A stretch of DNA of 64,000 bases. It comes from JOPF133 sp052144935. GTDB taxonomy: Bacteria; Acidobacteriota; Terriglobia; Bryobacterales; Bryobacteraceae. How positions within the stretch are numbered: position 1 is the stretch's first letter; every line of letters starts with the position of its first letter. The translations under genes were made by a program, and so were the position numbers. The notes below the pieces were generated by a model. The model worked only from the letters and a program-made list of their open reading frames with translations. It was not told where the DNA came from and did not search any database. The stretch covers positions 1-64,000 of the forward strand of contig JBKQPR010000134.1 of assembly GCA_052144935.1 (NCBI GenBank), given 5' to 3'. Positions 1 to 7,766 of the stretch are shown one piece after another.

Positions 1-86
1 CGTCCGGTGCTCAGACTCCGACCTTCACCGATGATAGAAAGCCTCGCCGAAACGATACTCGCCAGGGCTGCCAGATTGAAGCCCCT

Positions 87-860
87 TCAGCCGTGAAACC
101 GCGTTTTCACGCCGGATCCAAGTAATAGGAGGCTGAAGCCGGCGGGGGCGCCGGCGGCGAGCCAGGTGGCCAGGCGCTTCCGGTTGGTCAGCAGAAGTTG
201 CATTGCCGCCGCGCACGGCAGCGCCAGGAGGGAGTGCTTAGTAAAGATGGAGACCACAAACAACACCGCCGACCAGCGCAGCCACTGAGCGGACTCCGGG
301 CCGCGGACGAAGCAATACAAACCTCCCATGCTCAAGACCATCCCCAGAAATTGGGGATCGTTCATGCCCACCCGGTCCGGCTTGTAAGCCGCAATCCAGA
401 TCAGGAAACAGGCCCCCGCATAGGCGGCATAGCGCCAGTGGCCCGTCAGCCTCCGGACAATCATCGCCGCGAGCGCCACCACTCCGAAGAAGCTCACCAG
501 CGAGATCCACCGGCCTACGGCATTGATATCGCCGGCGAGCTTGCCCAGAAGCCCGATGAGATAGAACGACAGCGGCGGATAGGTGGTGTAGACGAATTCG
601 GGCGGAGTGCCATACAGCCGCGTTCCGGAAATCGCCGCATGGGCCATTTGAGTATTGAAACCCTCGTTATAGTTGATGGAATATTGCGCCGGGATGCGGG
701 CTAGAGGAAACCACAACACCAGGATCGCCAGCACGCTCAACAGCCCGAACGCGATCCGCCAGGGAATCCGCGAAACCGCCGGCGCGGGCGCGGATGGCGG
801 GGCCAGGGGCGCACGGCGGGCAGACTCGGGGGTCTGGCTTGCCCGGGAAGCTTTGGCCAT
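87..860 (-). CDS. Membrane glycosyltransferase-like protein, probably truncated
   Basis: The 257-residue product has a Pro/Ala-rich cytoplasmic N-terminus, one membrane segment near residues 33-52, then an extracytoplasmic stretch with 'NYNEGFN' and several further hydrophobic helices. This is the layout of the ArnT/GT39 and DUF2029 polyprenol-phosphate-dependent glycosyltransferases, but those are usually 400-600 residues, so only about the first half is present. The reading frame ends at a TGA immediately beyond a 20-base palindrome (92-111), which suggests that a small palindromic element or a frameshift cut the gene. The neighbouring minus-strand gene (1029-2747) is also a polytopic protein of this general kind. 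Start chosen at the only ATG before the membrane segment; no good ribosome site is visible. Exact substrate unknown. Confidence 0.6.
   Translation of the reverse strand: MAKASRASQTPESARRAPLAPPSAPAPAVSRIPWRIAFGLLSVLAILVLWFPLARIPAQYSINYNEGFNTQMAHAAISGTRLYGTPPEFVYTTYPPLSFYLIGLLGKLAGDINAVGRWISLVSFFGVVALAAMIVRRLTGHWRYAAYAGACFLIWIAAYKPDRVGMNDPQFLGMVLSMGGLYCFVRGPESAQWLRWSAVLFVVSIFTKHSLLALPCAAAMQLLLTNRKRLATWLAAGAPAGFSLLLLGSGVKTRFHG
92..111. repeat. REP-like palindrome at the end of a truncated gene
   Basis: Near-perfect palindrome with arms cgtgaaa/ttttcacg around CCGCG. It lies two bases beyond the stop codon of the truncated membrane protein, inside what would be its coding sequence if the gene were full length. 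Confidence 0.5.
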
Positions 861-891
861 AAGGACTACGATAGCGCGCTTGCGGGAAAAC

Positions 892-970
892 CCGCTCCCT
901 AACGGTCGCGGCTCTGTAACCCACGCCGAATCAGACTGATCGGAGCTGAGCCGCGACCGTCAGGGAGCGG
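892..970. repeat. Inverted-repeat element (22-bp arms)
   Basis: Arms at 892-913 and 949-970 match as inverted repeats with one mismatch; the core ccgctccctgacgg recurs in the larger inverted repeat at 59162-59267, so both belong to one dispersed family. It sits between two minus-strand membrane-protein genes; no T-run follows either arm, so it is not an obvious intrinsic terminator. Confidence 0.75.
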
Positions 971-1028
971 TCGACGCCGCTGAACCGCAAAATCGCGAAA
1001 ACACGTAAGCACCCCGGGGCGCTCGAAT

Positions 1029-2747
1029 TCACTGCCCCATGCCGGCGAGCTTATGGTAGGCCTCTTCGGCCTCGGGGTCGGGACCGTGCGGACCGGCCAG
1101 GTAAACGCCGATCCATTTACGGGCGCGGGCCAGGTCGCCGATCCGCGCAAATACCTGACCCAGCGCGCGAGCACAGCGCGGATACTGCGGCTCGTGGTCG
1201 ATGTGCAAAGCGCATTCGGCTTCCAGGTGATCGAGCACCTGCAATTGGGCCAGCGGCGTCACGCCGGGGGGCGGATCGCGCATCAGCACCATGGCTTGGG
1301 CATCGTTGTAGACCAGCTTCCAGGTGGTCTCGTGGGGGTCGGCCAGCGACGGGGCCAGCAGGTAGAGGTTACCGGTTACGTACTCGAAGCCGTTCAGCAC
1401 CAGCACCTGGACGCCGTATCGATCGAGCAGCTCCTGGGCGCTCTTACCGCCGGTGGCGTCGTGGTTATAAAGGATGCGGGCGTAGTCCTCAAAGACCGAC
1501 TCGCTGAGCGCGCGGCCGTCGATGAAGACGCGCTCCTCGGGCCACAGCCGCCACATCAGATAGCCGCCGTATTCGTAGGTGTTGAACATGGGCGAGCGGA
1601 TGCGGTGGGCGCGCAGGAAATCGGCGGCGCCTGCGGGCCATTTCCAGGGATTGACGCGGAGCTGGAAAAAGTTGCCTTCGAGGATGCCCCACGAGATCGC
1701 CACCACCAAGGCCGCCACCGCGCCCCAATGCGTCCACTGTGGCAGCGCGGGCTTCCATTCGGGCAGGTAGGAGGCCAGCACGATGGGCGCGATCAGGCCC
1801 ATCAGGATGGCGTTGCGCGAGGCCGCGAGCGCGGCCGCTGCGAAGGCCCCGAACAGCAGCCAATCCACCACGCGCACGCGGCGCCGGGCCCAGACGAGGG
1901 TGGCCGCGCCGGCCAGGAGCAGGGCGGACGGCCACTCCAGAGGCCACAGCGGCAGGGGCGCCCATTCCAGCAGGCGCGATTGCAGAAAGCTGGCGTGGTA
2001 ATCCGCCAGGACCAGCGGGATGCGGTAGCCGTTGGGATTGGCTCCCGAAAGCAGGATGGCCGCGGCGCAGGCCAGGCAGAGAGCGCGCGTGCCGGGGAGT
2101 GGTTTGCCGCGCCAGCCGAGCACCAGCGCTTCGGCGGAATACGCGCCCAGCACTACCCAGCCCAGCACATACCCGCCATGGCAATTGGCCCAGATCGGCA
2201 ACAAGGGTGGCAGCAGCCAGATGCGCCAGCCCGCCGGGCGCCATTCCAGGATCGTCACGGCCAACGCCAGAAAGAGGAAGGTGAAGAGGTAGGGCCGATC
2301 CACCGCGAATCGCGCGGCCACGCCGGCCGCAGCGAAAGAGGCCGCCAGCGCGCGGTAGAATCCGGGCCCAGTGGGCACCCTGCGGCGCCATGCCACGAGG
2401 CCCACCAGTCCGCAGAAGGCCGCCAGCAGAGCGGCGCGGAACAGCACCACCCCTGCAAATCCACCTGCCCGCCACACGCCATAGAAGATCGCTTGCGCCA
2501 ACCATTCGTGCGTGAGGTTGAAGTAGCGGGTGCGCGCTTCGCCCGCGTAGGCCGGCCGTGCCGATGCCGTGGTATAGGCGAACCGATCGGGGACCGGCAG
2601 AGAATGCGTCTCCACCAGATACTGGCCGGTCTTAAGGTGCCACCAGAAATCGGTGTCGGAAATCTCCGGGGAAAACCATCCCAGCCAGACCACTGCCGAG
2701 AGGGTCAGCAGCAGGGCGCGGAACCAGGGCGGCGGTTCTCCGGGCAT
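1029..2747 (-). CDS. Polytopic membrane protein, glycosyltransferase-like
   Basis: 572-residue protein starting at an ATG (2747) that precedes a hydrophobic helix; upstream in-frame codons look non-coding. After the first helix comes 'ISDTDFWWHLKTGQ', the DxD-like, Trp/His-rich first periplasmic loop typical of large membrane glycosyltransferases and related DUF proteins that act on lipid-linked sugars. About ten hydrophobic segments follow, then a soluble C-terminal domain (about residues 370-572) with 'NTYEYGGYLMWRLWP' and 'VFIDGR', often seen in these proteins, ending in a TPR-like stretch (ALGQVFARIGDLARARKW). Function is inferred from layout only; donor and acceptor are unknown. Adjacent to another such gene on the same strand. 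Confidence 0.65.
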   Translation of the reverse strand: MPGEPPPWFRALLLTLSAVVWLGWFSPEISDTDFWWHLKTGQYLVETHSLPVPDRFAYTTASARPAYAGEARTRYFNLTHEWLAQAIFYGVWRAGGFAGVVLFRAALLAAFCGLVGLVAWRRRVPTGPGFYRALAASFAAAGVAARFAVDRPYLFTFLFLALAVTILEWRPAGWRIWLLPPLLPIWANCHGGYVLGWVVLGAYSAEALVLGWRGKPLPGTRALCLACAAAILLSGANPNGYRIPLVLADYHASFLQSRLLEWAPLPLWPLEWPSALLLAGAATLVWARRRVRVVDWLLFGAFAAAALAASRNAILMGLIAPIVLASYLPEWKPALPQWTHWGAVAALVVAISWGILEGNFFQLRVNPWKWPAGAADFLRAHRIRSPMFNTYEYGGYLMWRLWPEERVFIDGRALSESVFEDYARILYNHDATGGKSAQELLDRYGVQVLVLNGFEYVTGNLYLLAPSLADPHETTWKLVYNDAQAMVLMRDPPPGVTPLAQLQVLDHLEAECALHIDHEPQYPRCARALGQVFARIGDLARARKWIGVYLAGPHGPDPEAEEAYHKLAGMGQ

Positions 2748-2864
2748 CACGCACCCATCATAACGGGTGGCCGCCGGGATCCCACCAATCCGGCGCGGGG
2801 CACCCTCCGGGCACGGTTCCGGCACGCTTCAGAGCCGCGACGGTGAGTTCTTGTCTCTTTCAGT

Positions 2865-3240
2865 GCAACTGTCACAATCCCAGCCCTGTCCACGTTGCTC
2901 AGTCCCGTGAACAACGGTACGGCTACCCGTGCCAACGGAATGACGGTCACCTGGACCGGAGGGAGGAAACCTTCAGATCGAGGTAAATAGCTGCTCAGAT
3001 AATTCATGCAACAGCGGCGCTTCGGCGATCTGTTTCGTGCCCGCCAGCGCGGCAACGTTCACCATTCCGCCCTGCATCCTGCTGGCGCTTCCCGCCGACA
3101 ATTCCGCCGGTTTGGTTCTCTCGTCCTATTCGGAGGCCACGTTCACGGCAACGGGTCTCAACGCGGGAACCCTCTCGACGTACGGTAACGATTCTGGCTT
3201 CGGCTACGGTTGGGGCTCCGGCAGCTTCACGTTGAAATAG
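2865..3240 (+). pseudogene. Decayed C-terminus of a secreted beta-rich protein
   Basis: Two frames together read like one protein end. The first, from 2865, contains 'VTIPALSTLLSPVNN' and 'GMTVTWTGG' and then runs into a stop near 2990. The second, read from about 2970 in the next frame, continues with a Cys/Ser-rich segment, 'FTIPP', 'LVLSSYSEATFTATGL' and ends in 'GSGSFTLK' at 3240. The order and style match the C-terminal beta-sandwich of exported acidobacterial proteins of unknown function (from memory). A frameshift around 2950-2975 and lack of a start make this a remnant. Confidence 0.5.
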
Positions 3241-3349
3241 GCGCCGCGGGCGCACGAGGTCACCGACGAGACAAACTTCCTCCCCACCTTTTCATATATT
3301 TACCTCCCAAACTCCCGACTTCCCTTCTGCCCCGTGCTACTCTGGAATC

Positions 3350-3379
3350 GAGCGGGCTCACCAGCCCGCTCTTTTCATT
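3350..3379 (+). terminator. Hairpin plus T-run upstream of trpC
   Basis: Perfect 9-bp stem gagcgggct / agcccgctc with a CACC loop, followed by ttttcattt. It looks like a Rho-independent terminator for the preceding remnant or a leader attenuator of the trp genes. No Trp-rich leader peptide was found before it, so classical ribosome-mediated attenuation is not supported. Confidence 0.6.
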
Positions 3380-3617
3380 TATGCCCTGCGCCAGATCCAG
3401 GACTCCCGCCACCACCCGCTCCTCCGGAAGCCCCAAGCTCTCCGTACCGCCGCCTGCAACCTCTTCATACCAAACGGCCAACCTAGGAAATGGGTTCGTT
3501 CCTCAATATCGCCAACCTTCGGCCCCGCCAACCCGTCCCCTGCCCTGCTATTCCTCCGCGTCCCCGCGGTGGACACAGATCCCCGCCCCCCTGCTTTGTT
3601 ACCATAAAGAAACGCCT

Positions 3618-4430
3618 TTGCTCGAAACCGTTCCGGACATCCTGGCCCGTGTTGTCGCCCAGAAGCGCGCCGAGCTTGCCGCGGGCGCCGGGGCCCTTCC
3701 TCTTTGGGAGCAGCAAGCCGAGGTGCGCCTTGCGGCCGGCCCTTCGGCCCACCGCGATTTTCGCGCCGCGCTGGCTGCCCACGCGCCCCCGGGCCCCCCG
3801 GCCATCATCGCCGAGATGAAGAAGGCTTCCCCCAGCAAGGGCGTGCTGTCGGCCGATTTTTCGCCCGCCCGCATCGCCGCCGCCTACCATCGCGGGGGCG
3901 CCGCGGCGCTCAGCGTCCTCACCGACCAGAGCTTCTTCCAGGGCTGCCTGGCCGATCTGGAGGCGGCCCGCGCCGCTACGCCGCTTCCCGTCCTGCGCAA
4001 GGATTTTACAATCGCCGCCGCGCAAATCGTGGAAGCCGCGGCCCACGGAGCCGATGCCATCCTGTTGATCGCCGCCATTCTCACGGAGCGCGAGATTCGC
4101 GATTTCCGCGAGGCCGCCGCGCGCTACCGCATGGCGGCCCTGGTGGAGGTACACACGCTGCGCGAGTTGGAGGTGGCCATCGCCGCCGGCAGCCAGATCA
4201 TCGGCGTCAACAACCGCGATCTCTCCACCTTCCAGGTATCGCTCGAAACCTCGCTGCGCCTGGCCGGGCACATGCCGGCGGACGCGCTGCGCGTCAGCGA
4301 GAGCGGCATCCACGATGCCCGCGACATCGCCATCCTGCGAGCGGCGGGCTACTCGGCCTTCCTGGTGGGCGAGCACCTCATGAAATCGGGAGACCCCGCG
4401 GCGGCGCTCGGAAGGCTGGTGGCCGCATGA
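3618..4430 (+). CDS. trpC: Indole-3-glycerol phosphate synthase
   Basis: Converts CdRP to indole-3-glycerol phosphate in tryptophan synthesis. 270 residues, the normal size. The (beta/alpha)8 family landmarks are present: 'EMKKASPSKG' (about 66-75, catalytic Lys region), 'LRKDF' near 130, 'VNNRDL' near 198 and 'ESGI' near 228. The reading frame is open far upstream, but the conserved 'ETVPDILARVVAQKR' start fits a TTG codon at 3618 with an A-rich 'aaagaaa' before it. The stop TGA overlaps the trpF ATG (ATGA at 4427-4430), so the two are translationally coupled. First gene of trpCFBA; trpE, trpG and trpD are not in the window. Confidence 0.96.
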   Translation: MLETVPDILARVVAQKRAELAAGAGALPLWEQQAEVRLAAGPSAHRDFRAALAAHAPPGPPAIIAEMKKASPSKGVLSADFSPARIAAAYHRGGAAALSVLTDQSFFQGCLADLEAARAATPLPVLRKDFTIAAAQIVEAAAHGADAILLIAAILTEREIRDFREAAARYRMAALVEVHTLRELEVAIAAGSQIIGVNNRDLSTFQVSLETSLRLAGHMPADALRVSESGIHDARDIAILRAAGYSAFLVGEHLMKSGDPAAALGRLVAA

Positions 4431-5041
4431 TGGTCCCCATGATCGTCAAGGTCTGCGGCATCACCAACGCGGAGGATGCGGAGCTGGCCTGCGCGGCGGG
4501 CGCCACGGCGATCGGATTCAACTTCTACGCGCTCAGCCCGCGGTACATAGTGCCGGAGTTGGCCGCGGCCATCCGCACTCCGCCAGGCGTGCGCCGCGTT
4601 GGCGTGTTCGTGAACGAAGCGCGCGAAACGGTCGAGCGAATCGCGCGCGCCGCGGCTCTCGATGTCGCTCAGCTCCACGGCGACGAAACCCCCGCGGATT
4701 ATCCGGCCGGCCTCGCCGTCTGGAAGGCCACGCGTGTTGCCGGCCCTTTGAACGCACTGCCATTTCTGAATTGCCCCATCGAAGCGCTGCTGTTGGACGG
4801 CCCAGCCGGCGCCAAATACGGCGGCTCCGGCAAGAGCTTTCAGTGGCGGCTCGCGGCCTACAGCCCTATGCGGGTGATTCTGGCCGGCGGCCTGGATGCC
4901 TCCAACGTGGCCCAGGCCATCGCCGCCGCCCGCCCCTGGGGCGTGGACGCCTGCTCCCGCATCGAGAGCGCGCCGGGCAGAAAGGACCCCGTCAAGATGA
5001 CCGCATTTCTCGCCGCCGCGTGGGAGGCCTTCCGCGCATGA
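4427..5041 (+). CDS. trpF: Phosphoribosylanthranilate isomerase
   Basis: Performs the Amadori rearrangement of PRA to CdRP, the step before TrpC. 204 residues, a typical stand-alone TrpF. Visible motifs: 'KVCGIT' near the N-terminus (catalytic Cys), 'GFNFYALSPRYI', 'RVGVFVN', 'QLHGDE', 'LLLDG' and 'LAGGLDASNVAQAI' (phosphate-binding loop). It overlaps trpC at its start (ATGA) and trpB at its end (ATGA at 5038-5041). A second ATG at 4439 directly before 'IVKVCGI' is an alternative start. An acceptor Asp is seen in 'GVDACSRIES', where most homologues have 'GVDVSSGVE', so the loop is slightly divergent. Confidence 0.96.
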   Translation: MMVPMIVKVCGITNAEDAELACAAGATAIGFNFYALSPRYIVPELAAAIRTPPGVRRVGVFVNEARETVERIARAAALDVAQLHGDETPADYPAGLAVWKATRVAGPLNALPFLNCPIEALLLDGPAGAKYGGSGKSFQWRLAAYSPMRVILAGGLDASNVAQAIAAARPWGVDACSRIESAPGRKDPVKMTAFLAAAWEAFRA

Positions 5042-6243
5042 CCGTGCAACCCGATGCCGGCGGCCATTTCGGACCCTACGGCGGACGCTACGTTCCCGAG
5101 GTCCTGATGGCCCCCCTCGAGGAGCTGGAAAGCGCCTATCTGGCCGCGCGCCAGGACCCCGCCTTTCAAGCCGAGCTGGCGCTGCTGCTGCGCACCTACG
5201 CCGGCCGCCCCACCCCGCTCTACTTCGCCAGCCATCTCTCCGCGCAATTGGGCGGCGCGCGCCTCTGGCTGAAGCGCGAAGATCTGCTCCACACCGGCGC
5301 GCACAAGATCAACAACTGCCTGGGCCAGGCGCTGCTGGCCCGCCGCATGGGCAAGCGCCGCATCATCGCCGAAACCGGCGCCGGGCAGCACGGCGTGGCC
5401 ACAGCCACGGTCTGTGCGCTCCTGGGCTTCGAGTGCGTAGTCTACATGGGCGAAGAGGACATGCGCCGCCAGCGCCTCAACGTCTTCCGCATGCGCCTGC
5501 TGGGTGCGAAGGTGGTGGGCGTGTCCAACGGCAGCCGCACCTTGAAGGACGCCATCAGCGAGGCCATGCGCGACTGGGTGGCCCATGTGGCCGATACCCA
5601 CTACCTGCTCGGCTCTGCGCTGGGCGCCCATCCCTATCCCATGATGGTGCGCGACTTTCACAAGATCATCGGCGAGGAGGCTCGCGCGCAGATTCTCGAG
5701 GCCGAAGGCCGCCTGCCGGACACCATCATCGCCTGCGTGGGCGGCGGATCCAATGCCATCGGCATCTTCCACGCGTTTCTCCCGGATGCGTCCGTCGAGT
5801 TGATCGGCGTGGAAGCTGGCGGGCGCGGCGAGGCCCTCGGGCAACATGCCGCCCGTTACCGCGGCGGCGCTCCCGGGGTGCTGCAGGGCGCTTACAGCTT
5901 CGTGCTGCAGGATGAGCACGGGCAAATCGCCCTCACCCACTCGGTTTCGGCGGGCCTGGATTACGCCATGATCGGCCCCGAGCACGCCTGGCTGCACGAC
6001 CAGAGCCGCGCCGAGTACCTGGCCGCCTCCGACGCCGAAGCGCTCGACGCCGCGCGCCTGCTCTCGCGCACCGAGGGCATCATTCCGGCGCTGGAATCGG
6101 CCCATGCGGTGGCCGAAGCGGTGAAGCGCGCGCCCGCGGCCAAGGACCGCATCTTCCTGGTGAACATTTCCGGCCGCGGCGACAAGGACATCGACATCTA
6201 CCGCGAAAACTTTCCGGAGCTCGACCCGGAGCTGGAACAATGA
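5038..6243 (+). CDS. trpB: Tryptophan synthase beta chain
   Basis: PLP enzyme that condenses indole with serine to make tryptophan, working as an alpha2beta2 complex with TrpA. 401 residues. Motifs: 'GPYGGRYVPE' at the N-terminus, 'HTGAHKINN' with the PLP Schiff-base lysine at about residue 90, 'ETGAGQHGVATA', 'GGGSNAIG' near 235-242 (PLP phosphate site) and 'NISGRGDKD' close to the end. Length and motifs fit the TrpB1 class. Start codon overlaps the trpF stop. The last codons 'FPELDPELEQ' and the old trpA start are duplicated 280 bases downstream, because an element has separated trpB from trpA. Confidence 0.97.
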   Translation: MTVQPDAGGHFGPYGGRYVPEVLMAPLEELESAYLAARQDPAFQAELALLLRTYAGRPTPLYFASHLSAQLGGARLWLKREDLLHTGAHKINNCLGQALLARRMGKRRIIAETGAGQHGVATATVCALLGFECVVYMGEEDMRRQRLNVFRMRLLGAKVVGVSNGSRTLKDAISEAMRDWVAHVADTHYLLGSALGAHPYPMMVRDFHKIIGEEARAQILEAEGRLPDTIIACVGGGSNAIGIFHAFLPDASVELIGVEAGGRGEALGQHAARYRGGAPGVLQGAYSFVLQDEHGQIALTHSVSAGLDYAMIGPEHAWLHDQSRAEYLAASDAEALDAARLLSRTEGIIPALESAHAVAEAVKRAPAAKDRIFLVNISGRGDKDIDIYRENFPELDPELEQ

Positions 6244-6526
6244 CCCGCATCGGCATGGTGGGGCAGGCTTCAGCCCAATGCCACTTACTTTGCCCGTGGC
6301 AGCGTTCTACATTAATCGTGGGGTGGGCAATCCTGCCCGCAGCCGCCTTTCAGGCGGCTCTTCCGGGGCACGCGCGAGCCTGCGCACTCGGCAAGCGCCG
6401 GCTGAAAGCCGGCGGCAGCCAGGATTGGCTGCCCCACGATTTGTGCAGAGCGGTCACCAGACCCAAGGTAAGCGGCATTGGGATCTCAGCCTGCCGCTCC
6501 TCCGACAACTTTCCGGAGCTGGGCCG
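6240..6526 (+). repeat. Palindromic element splitting trpB from trpA, with junction duplication
   Basis: The original trpA start, ATGACCCGCATCGGC, occurs at 6240-6254 (overlapping the trpB stop) and again at 6527-6541, where the real trpA begins. The preceding trpB tail aactttccggagct is also repeated (6208-6221 and 6507-6520), the second copy lacking one internal repeat of 12 bases. Between them lies a palindromic element, 6316-6439: outer arms tcgtgggg... / ...ccccacga with two internal hairpins (6341-6359 and 6397-6413). An open frame from 6240 begins like TrpA (MTRIG) but is otherwise meaningless. Confidence 0.8.
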
Positions 6527-7330
6527 ATGACCCGCATCGGCTGCCTGTTCGACCGGCTCAAGCGCGAAGGCCGCAAGGGTCTCATAGCCTACCTCACGGC
6601 GGGCGATCCGGCGCCCGATCGCACTCCCGCGCTGGTGGAGGCGCTGATCCGTGGCGGCGCCGACCTGATCGAGCTGGGCGTGCCGTTCTCCGATCCCATC
6701 GCCGATGGCCCGGTGATCCAGCGGGCCGGCGAGCGCGCCCTTAAAGCTGGCACCACTCTGGCTGGGGTGCTGGAAATTGCCGCCGAAATCCGCAGCCGCT
6801 CCCAGGTCCCGCTTTTGCTGTTCACGTATCTGAACCCGGTGATGCGCTACGGCCTGGATCGCCTGGCCCGCGACGCCGCCCGCGCCGGCATCGATGGCTG
6901 TCTGCTCACCGACGCCTCGGTGGAGGAGGCCCACGCGTACGTCGCCGCCATGCACGAGCACGGCCTGGACACGGTCTTCCTGGCCGCTCCCACTTCCACC
7001 GAACGCCGCCTGAAACTGGTGGCGCAGTATTCCACCGGTTTCGTTTACCTGGTTTCGCGCACCGGTGTCACGGGCGAGCGCGATTCGCTTTCCACCGCCG
7101 TCGGGCCGCTGATTGCGGCCGTGCGCCGGGTTACCGATCTGCCGCTGGCAGTGGGCTTCGGCATCTCCAAGCCCGAGCATGTCGCCGAGTTGGGCCGCCA
7201 GGTGGAAGCGGTCGTGGTGGGCAGCGCCTTCGTGCGCTTGATCGAGCGAAACCTGGACAACCCCTCGCTGGAGATCCAGCTTGAGTCGTTCACCCGCGAA
7301 CTGAAGCACGGGTTCGGAGCACACGCATGA
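6527..7330 (+). CDS. trpA: Tryptophan synthase alpha chain
   Basis: Cleaves indole-3-glycerol phosphate to indole and glyceraldehyde-3-phosphate and channels indole to TrpB. 267 residues, normal length. Family landmarks: 'KGLIAYLTAGDP', 'ELGVPFSDPIADGPVIQ' (catalytic Glu/Asp region), 'SRTGVTGER' and 'VGFGISKPEHV' (phosphate-binding loop). The frame is open upstream through the inserted element; the start is fixed by the duplicated MTRIG sequence. Because the ATGA coupling with trpB is lost, translation now depends on 'ccggagctgg' before the ATG. Followed by another inverted repeat and the chorismate mutase gene. Confidence 0.96.
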   Translation: MTRIGCLFDRLKREGRKGLIAYLTAGDPAPDRTPALVEALIRGGADLIELGVPFSDPIADGPVIQRAGERALKAGTTLAGVLEIAAEIRSRSQVPLLLFTYLNPVMRYGLDRLARDAARAGIDGCLLTDASVEEAHAYVAAMHEHGLDTVFLAAPTSTERRLKLVAQYSTGFVYLVSRTGVTGERDSLSTAVGPLIAAVRRVTDLPLAVGFGISKPEHVAELGRQVEAVVVGSAFVRLIERNLDNPSLEIQLESFTRELKHGFGAHA

Positions 7331-7351
7331 GGCAGGCTGGTTCGCTCGTTG

Positions 7352-7430
7352 GCAGGCGAAAGCGCCTGCCCCACCTTCCTGGACTAACATCTTGCAAGGC
7401 GGTGTGGGGCGGGCGCTTCCGCCTGCCAAC
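7352..7430. repeat. Inverted repeat between trpA and the chorismate mutase gene
   Basis: Arms of 26-28 bases at 7352-7377 and 7403-7430 pair almost fully (tggcaggcgaaagcg... with ...cgcttccgcctgcca). The arms also carry 'ggtggggc', a motif shared with the element inside trpB/trpA. No T-run; a dispersed palindromic element rather than a clear terminator. Confidence 0.75.
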
Positions 7431-7454
7431 CGCGCGTCAGGGAGGGGTCCGCCT

Positions 7455-7766
7455 ATGACCCCCGACGAAGCCCGCGCCCGGCTCGAGGAATTCCGCGTCC
7501 TCATCGACGACGTGGATCGTCGCATCGTGGCCCTCCTCAACGAGCGCACCAGCGTGGTGGAAGATATCGGCCGCGTCAAACGCCAGGCGCAACTCCCCAT
7601 TTACGAGCCCAAGCGCGAAGACCAGGTGTTCGCCAATATCACGCAGTCCAACCGCGGACCGCTCACCCCCGAGGCCGTCCGCCGCATCTTCGAGCGCATC
7701 ATCGACGAGATGCGCACCATCCAGAAGCTGCGCATCGTCGAACCCACTTCCGACGGAGACAAGTAA
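7455..7766 (+). CDS. Chorismate mutase, AroQ class
   Basis: Converts chorismate to prephenate for phenylalanine and tyrosine. 103 residues of all-helical AroQ type: 'RLEEFRVLIDDVDRRIVALLNER', 'VVEDIGRVKR', 'PIYEPKREDQVFANI' and 'FERIIDEMRTIQK' hold the expected Arg, Lys and Glu active-site positions. Start at ATG 7455 with an 'ggaggggt' ribosome site 9-12 bases upstream. It ends directly against the DAHP synthase gene (7767), so the two are co-translated. As a free-standing mutase beside a type I-beta DAHP synthase it probably supplies the Phe/Tyr branch and may interact with the synthase, as in other bacteria (inference). Confidence 0.93.
   Translation: MTPDEARARLEEFRVLIDDVDRRIVALLNERTSVVEDIGRVKRQAQLPIYEPKREDQVFANITQSNRGPLTPEAVRRIFERIIDEMRTIQKLRIVEPTSDGDK

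Noticed and set aside
1053..2846. 597-residue plus-strand frame opposite the membrane protein
   Set aside because: Gln/Arg/Gly/His-rich antisense of a GC-rich gene; the minus strand shows helices and motifs.
6240..6530. Short gene beginning MTRIG between trpB and trpA
   Set aside because: The beginning is the duplicated trpA start; the rest is the palindromic element read as protein.
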